Of a stretch of DNA of 64,000 nucleotides, positions 63,670 to 64,000 are shown piece after piece (within the stretch, counting starts at the first letter, position 1; each line of letters opens with the position of its first letter). The notes under the pieces were generated by a model. That model did not search any database, was not told the origin of the DNA, and saw only the letters and a list, made by a program, of their open reading frames with translations. Where the stretch lies: NCBI RefSeq assembly GCF_001441535.1, contig NZ_LMAU01000002.1, positions 186,001 to 250,000 of the forward strand. The letters run 5' to 3'. A program made the translations under genes and the position numbers. Source of the DNA: Tsuneonella troitsensis (lineage in GTDB: Bacteria; Pseudomonadota; Alphaproteobacteria; Sphingomonadales; Sphingomonadaceae).

Positions 63670-64000
63670 ATTGCTTGAGCAGGTCGTACAGCGTTGGTCG
63701 GCTGATGCCGAGTAGCTTGGCCGTGCTCGAAATGTTGCCTTCGCTGCGGGCCAGGGCATGGCGGATCACCGTCCGGTCGGCCCGCTCGCGGGCGCTTTTC
63801 AGGTTGAGCACCTCGGCACCCTCCTCCCCGTCACCCGAAAGGTCGAGATCGCCGGCGCAGACGAGCTTGCCGTCGGTCATGATGACTGCGCGCTTCACCC
63901 GGTTTTCCAGCTCGCGCACGTTGCCCGGCCACGGCCAGGCGTCGATGGCCGCCAGCGCATCCGGAGCGAACCCTTTCACCGAAGGGTTCATTTCGGAGGC
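63653..64000 (-). CDS. Sigma-54-interacting response regulator PrsR-like, C-terminal part
   Basis: Only the last 115 residues are present; the gene continues beyond the right edge. The segment contains the end of the AAA+ sigma-54 domain (PWPGNVRELENRVKRAVIM) and a Fis-type helix-turn-helix (VIRHALARSEGNISSTAKLL, then GISRPTLYDLLKQYDL). This matches PEP-CTERM-box response regulators. It should activate sigma-54 promoters of exopolysaccharide genes in response to the PrsK kinase. Confidence 0.85.
   Translation of the reverse strand, partial: ASEMNPSVKGFAPDALAAIDAWPWPGNVRELENRVKRAVIMTDGKLVCAGDLDLSGDGEEGAEVLNLKSARERADRTVIRHALARSEGNISSTAKLLGISRPTLYDLLKQYDLTA

Overview
The window is a GC-rich, densely coded chromosomal segment of an alphaproteobacterium, most likely of the order Sphingomonadales and probably the family Erythrobacteraceae. 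This placement is inferred from protein style, from direct-repeat SOS boxes of the form GTTC-N7-GTTC, from a Coq4-type ubiquinone protein, a carotenoid oxygenase and a PrsR/PrsT (PEP-CTERM) pair. No phylogenetic computation was possible. I see no insertion sequence, prophage, CRISPR array or rRNA. No gene-free stretch exceeds about 210 bp.

Layout. 0-4.5 kb: tail of an HWE histidine kinase with its response regulator, a GAF-EAL phosphodiesterase, then rpiB, glyA, a small membrane protein and nrdR. 4.5-7.1 kb: a small secreted protein, a TrmJ-type methyltransferase, chorismate mutase, rpsD with a strong terminator, and a 56-residue protein. 7.1-13.0 kb (minus strand): SDR, tgt, a DUF481 outer-membrane protein, an ABC-2 exporter pair and a carotenoid oxygenase, divergent from a TetR regulator. 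13.6-17.2 kb (minus): queA, cyclophilin, coaD, ispA, xseB. 17.3-21.6 kb (plus): two membrane proteins, purL, a DUF3052 protein and a nitroreductase. 21.6-24.4 kb: coq4 and serB (minus), head-to-head with miaA. 24.5-31.2 kb: the branched-chain amino-acid genes ilvB, ilvN, ilvC and leuA, interrupted by two I78-inhibitor proteins, with hairpin leaders before ilvB and a leucine-rich leader peptide before leuA. 31.2-36.2 kb: methyltransferase, amidohydrolase, nitronate monooxygenase, a frameshifted AHH-type gene, a hypothetical protein and a flavodoxin-like protein. 36.3-38.3 kb: recJ and two tRNA-Glu genes. 38.4-44.5 kb: the phosphate cluster phoR-pstC-pstA-pstB-phoU-phoB with a candidate PHO box and no pstS. 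44.5-47.5 kb: MsrQ-like haem protein, HhH lipoprotein, extensin-like protein, LysE exporter and a secreted protein.

47.6-56.8 kb is a DNA-damage region. One minus-strand operon encodes a radical SAM protein, a DUF4130-UdgX fusion and the error-prone polymerase DnaE2. A second encodes ImuA and ImuB. A PilZ-domain gene lies between them on the plus strand. Each operon has a GTTC-N7-GTTC SOS box overlapping its -10 region and lying 2 bases upstream of its start codon, so the ImuA/ImuB/DnaE2 mutasome is split over two LexA-type promoters of nearly the same design. The dnaE2 half is coupled to two uncharacterised nucleic-acid enzymes.

56.9-64.0 kb: a PNPOx-type general stress protein, an APC permease, panB, a DUF475/TerC-like membrane protein, a bile-acid-symporter-like protein, and the PrsT lipoprotein next to the C-terminal part of the PrsR regulator. 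The last two suggest that an exosortase/exopolysaccharide locus begins beyond the right edge.
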